6,046 nucleotides of DNA, taken from the NCBI GenBank assembly GCA_030844565.1, contig JAUUNK010000285.1, forward strand, positions 1-6,046. Direction: 5' to 3'. Origin of the DNA: Bacteroides ovatus (GTDB lineage: Bacteria; Bacteroidota; Bacteroidia; Bacteroidales; Bacteroidaceae). The position numbers and the translations under genes were made by a program. Under the pieces are notes generated by a model. It was not told the DNA's origin. It did no database searches and saw only the letters and a program-made list of their open reading frames with translations. Below are positions 5,203 through 6,046 of this stretch, piece after piece; positions within the stretch are counted from its first letter, which is position 1, and each line of letters opens with the position of its first letter.

Positions 5203-5238
5203 TATTGATTGCCGGATTGCCTCTTTTCTCATTCTAAT

Positions 5239-5862
5239 CTATTCATTATGAGAATAATATCCGCTGTCGGGTATGTAAATCGGTTGTATGTTACTTCCTA
5301 TGTTTTTTAGCTTTTTTTCGTCACGTAAACGTCGAATTTGGCGCATAGACGTGCTTCTTGCCATTCCGCATAGACTCTGAAAGTCACATCTTCGCAAAAA
5401 AGAGTGCGTTTGGAAGTATTGGGTCAGTCGCCGGTCAATCTCTTCATCCGTCAGTTGCTTGAAGTCCAGCCCTCCACCCAGGCACTTCACTTTAAGCGCG
5501 CCGAATTCGTTTTTCAGTTGTTGGTCGGCGCGAAACTGAATAGCTTTCAGTTTTACCAACGTCGTTTTGTGTTTAGTCTTTGCTGTCACCGGTTCTGTGC
5601 AGGTCAGACAGGGGTGAAAATAGCCGATGCCGTCCAAGTGTACCTGCCGCCCCTCGGCCAGCTCTTCGCCCAGAATGTGTGAAAGTGCGTCCAGCACTGC
5701 GGAAACGTCGGTTTCAGTGAGTGAACAACGTTCCTGAATGCGTTGGCGCAGTACGTCGGTTCCGGTGGAGCCGTTGTATTTTATACGCGGATGCAGCGTT
5801 TTTTCTCCCTCTTGCTTATCCGATGGTTTCGGATTTTCATACCAATCAAATAATATTGCCAT
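5239..5862 (-). CDS. HU-family DNA-binding protein with C-terminal helical (possible winged-helix) extension
   Basis: Residues about 20-125 match the long HU-like group common in Bacteroidota (HU-HIG type). They comprise TLHPRIKYNGSTG (22-34), a helical pair LRQRIQERCSLTETDVSAVLDALSHIL (38-64), LAEGRQVHLDGIGYFHP (68-84), which is the HU core turn, and VKLKAIQFRADQQLK (103-117), the returning strand and arm. HU proteins bend and compact DNA. The chain then continues for about 80 residues beyond the usual end: LTDEEIDRRLTQYFQTHSFL (137-156), followed by DFQSLCGMARSTSMRQIRRLRDEKKL (160-185), which looks like a helix-turn-helix, and IQPIYIPDSGYY (192-203), which could be a wing. So this may bind specific sites rather than DNA in general. 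The ATG at 5862 has no clear Shine-Dalgarno sequence and no TAnnTTTG was found upstream in the window. It converges with the AraC-family gene. Confidence 0.85.
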   Translation of the reverse strand: MAILFDWYENPKPSDKQEGEKTLHPRIKYNGSTGTDVLRQRIQERCSLTETDVSAVLDALSHILGEELAEGRQVHLDGIGYFHPCLTCTEPVTAKTKHKTTLVKLKAIQFRADQQLKNEFGALKVKCLGGGLDFKQLTDEEIDRRLTQYFQTHSFLRRCDFQSLCGMARSTSMRQIRRLRDEKKLKNIGSNIQPIYIPDSGYYSHNE

Positions 5863-6046
5863 AGTTTTCTATCTTTAGAGTATCCTTTCTTTTGTTATTC
5901 CCTTTTATATGCAATGCATTAACCTACCATGTTTCTTCTTCTATCTATTGTTGCTTGTTAGAGGCTCACATTTGTGAACTGATTTGTCTACAGTAAGCAT
6001 TCGGTCTGGTGCGTGTTTCTCTCCCAGCTATAATAAAGTCAAAAGC
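5863..6046. promoter_or_regulatory. Upstream region of the HU-type gene with two short palindromes
   Basis: No gene is seen here. ATGCAATGCAT (5909-5919) and TCACATTTGTGA (5966-5977, TCACA and TGTGA arms) are symmetric and lie about 47 and 104 bases upstream of the start codon, so they could be binding sites, possibly for the HU-type protein itself. No Bacteroides -7/-33 pair was found on the minus strand, so the promoter is not located. Palindromes this short also occur by chance. Confidence 0.35.

Larger units (their letters stand above)
5024..5238. other. Convergent intergenic region with pyrimidine-rich tracts
   Basis: The space between the AraC-family gene and the HU-type gene holds no open frame worth calling. 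Its plus strand is pyrimidine-rich (5041-5075), and a 6-bp pairing ACCTCT (5041-5046) with AGAGGT (5075-5080) is too loose to call a terminator. The main content is the CTCTCACT repeat array described separately. Confidence 0.6.

Noticed and set aside
5929..5961. Tiny plus-strand frame MFLLLSIVAC ending in TAG, resembling a lipoprotein signal
   Set aside because: Only ten codons, nothing coding follows in frame, and it lies upstream of a gene on the other strand.
1..6046. A new multi-gene system such as defence, toxin-antitoxin or a mobile element
   Set aside because: Genes fall into known families with individual promoters and mixed orientations; no integrase, transposase, paired toxin-antitoxin, CRISPR repeats or target-site duplications were seen.

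Overview
The window looks like chromosomal DNA of a Bacteroidota gut-type organism, most likely Bacteroides or a close relative. Three promoter candidates carry the -7 element TAnnTTTG (one with a well placed -33 TTTG), start codons lack strong Shine-Dalgarno sequences, and the gene families (PnuT plus thiamine pyrophosphokinase behind a TPP riboswitch, a DUF4369-type lipoprotein, a secreted flavodoxin, an HU protein with a C-terminal extension) are typical of that group. No rRNA, tRNA, CRISPR array or insertion sequence was seen.

Left part, minus strand (about 148-1510): a compact thiamine salvage operon. A Bacteroides-type promoter leads directly into a TPP riboswitch, whose 3' end lies about 10-20 bases before the start codon of pnuT (inner-membrane thiamine transporter). 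pnuT overlaps thiN (thiamine pyrophosphokinase) by an ATGA start/stop overlap, so uptake and trapping by pyrophosphorylation are coupled and repressed by the end product TPP. A weak stem-loop follows thiN. The first 160 bases hold no gene I can call.

Middle (1582-2920): a divergent promoter drives an MscS-type mechanosensitive channel with a Gln/Ala-rich N-terminal segment. It ends at a strong hairpin, which may also serve the convergent small unknown gene at 2678-2920.

Right-middle (2951-5023): an apparent gene-free gap contains a broken lipoprotein gene. It has a lipobox, one in-frame TAA, no start codon, and the N-terminal DUF4369-like domain of a thioredoxin-family lipoprotein whose catalytic domain is gone. 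Next come a flavodoxin with an export signal and an AraC-family regulator with a C-terminal GyrI-like ligand-binding domain. The regulator's promoter region carries a 10-bp inverted repeat.

Right end (5024-6046): an intergenic region with four copies of CTCTCACT in alternating orientation, two of which form a 14-bp hairpin, then a convergent gene for an HU-family DNA-binding protein with a helical, possibly winged-helix, C-terminal extension. I see no convincing new multi-gene system here. The most notable items are the decayed lipoprotein, the CTCTCACT array, the operator-like repeat at the AraC gene and the HU fusion.
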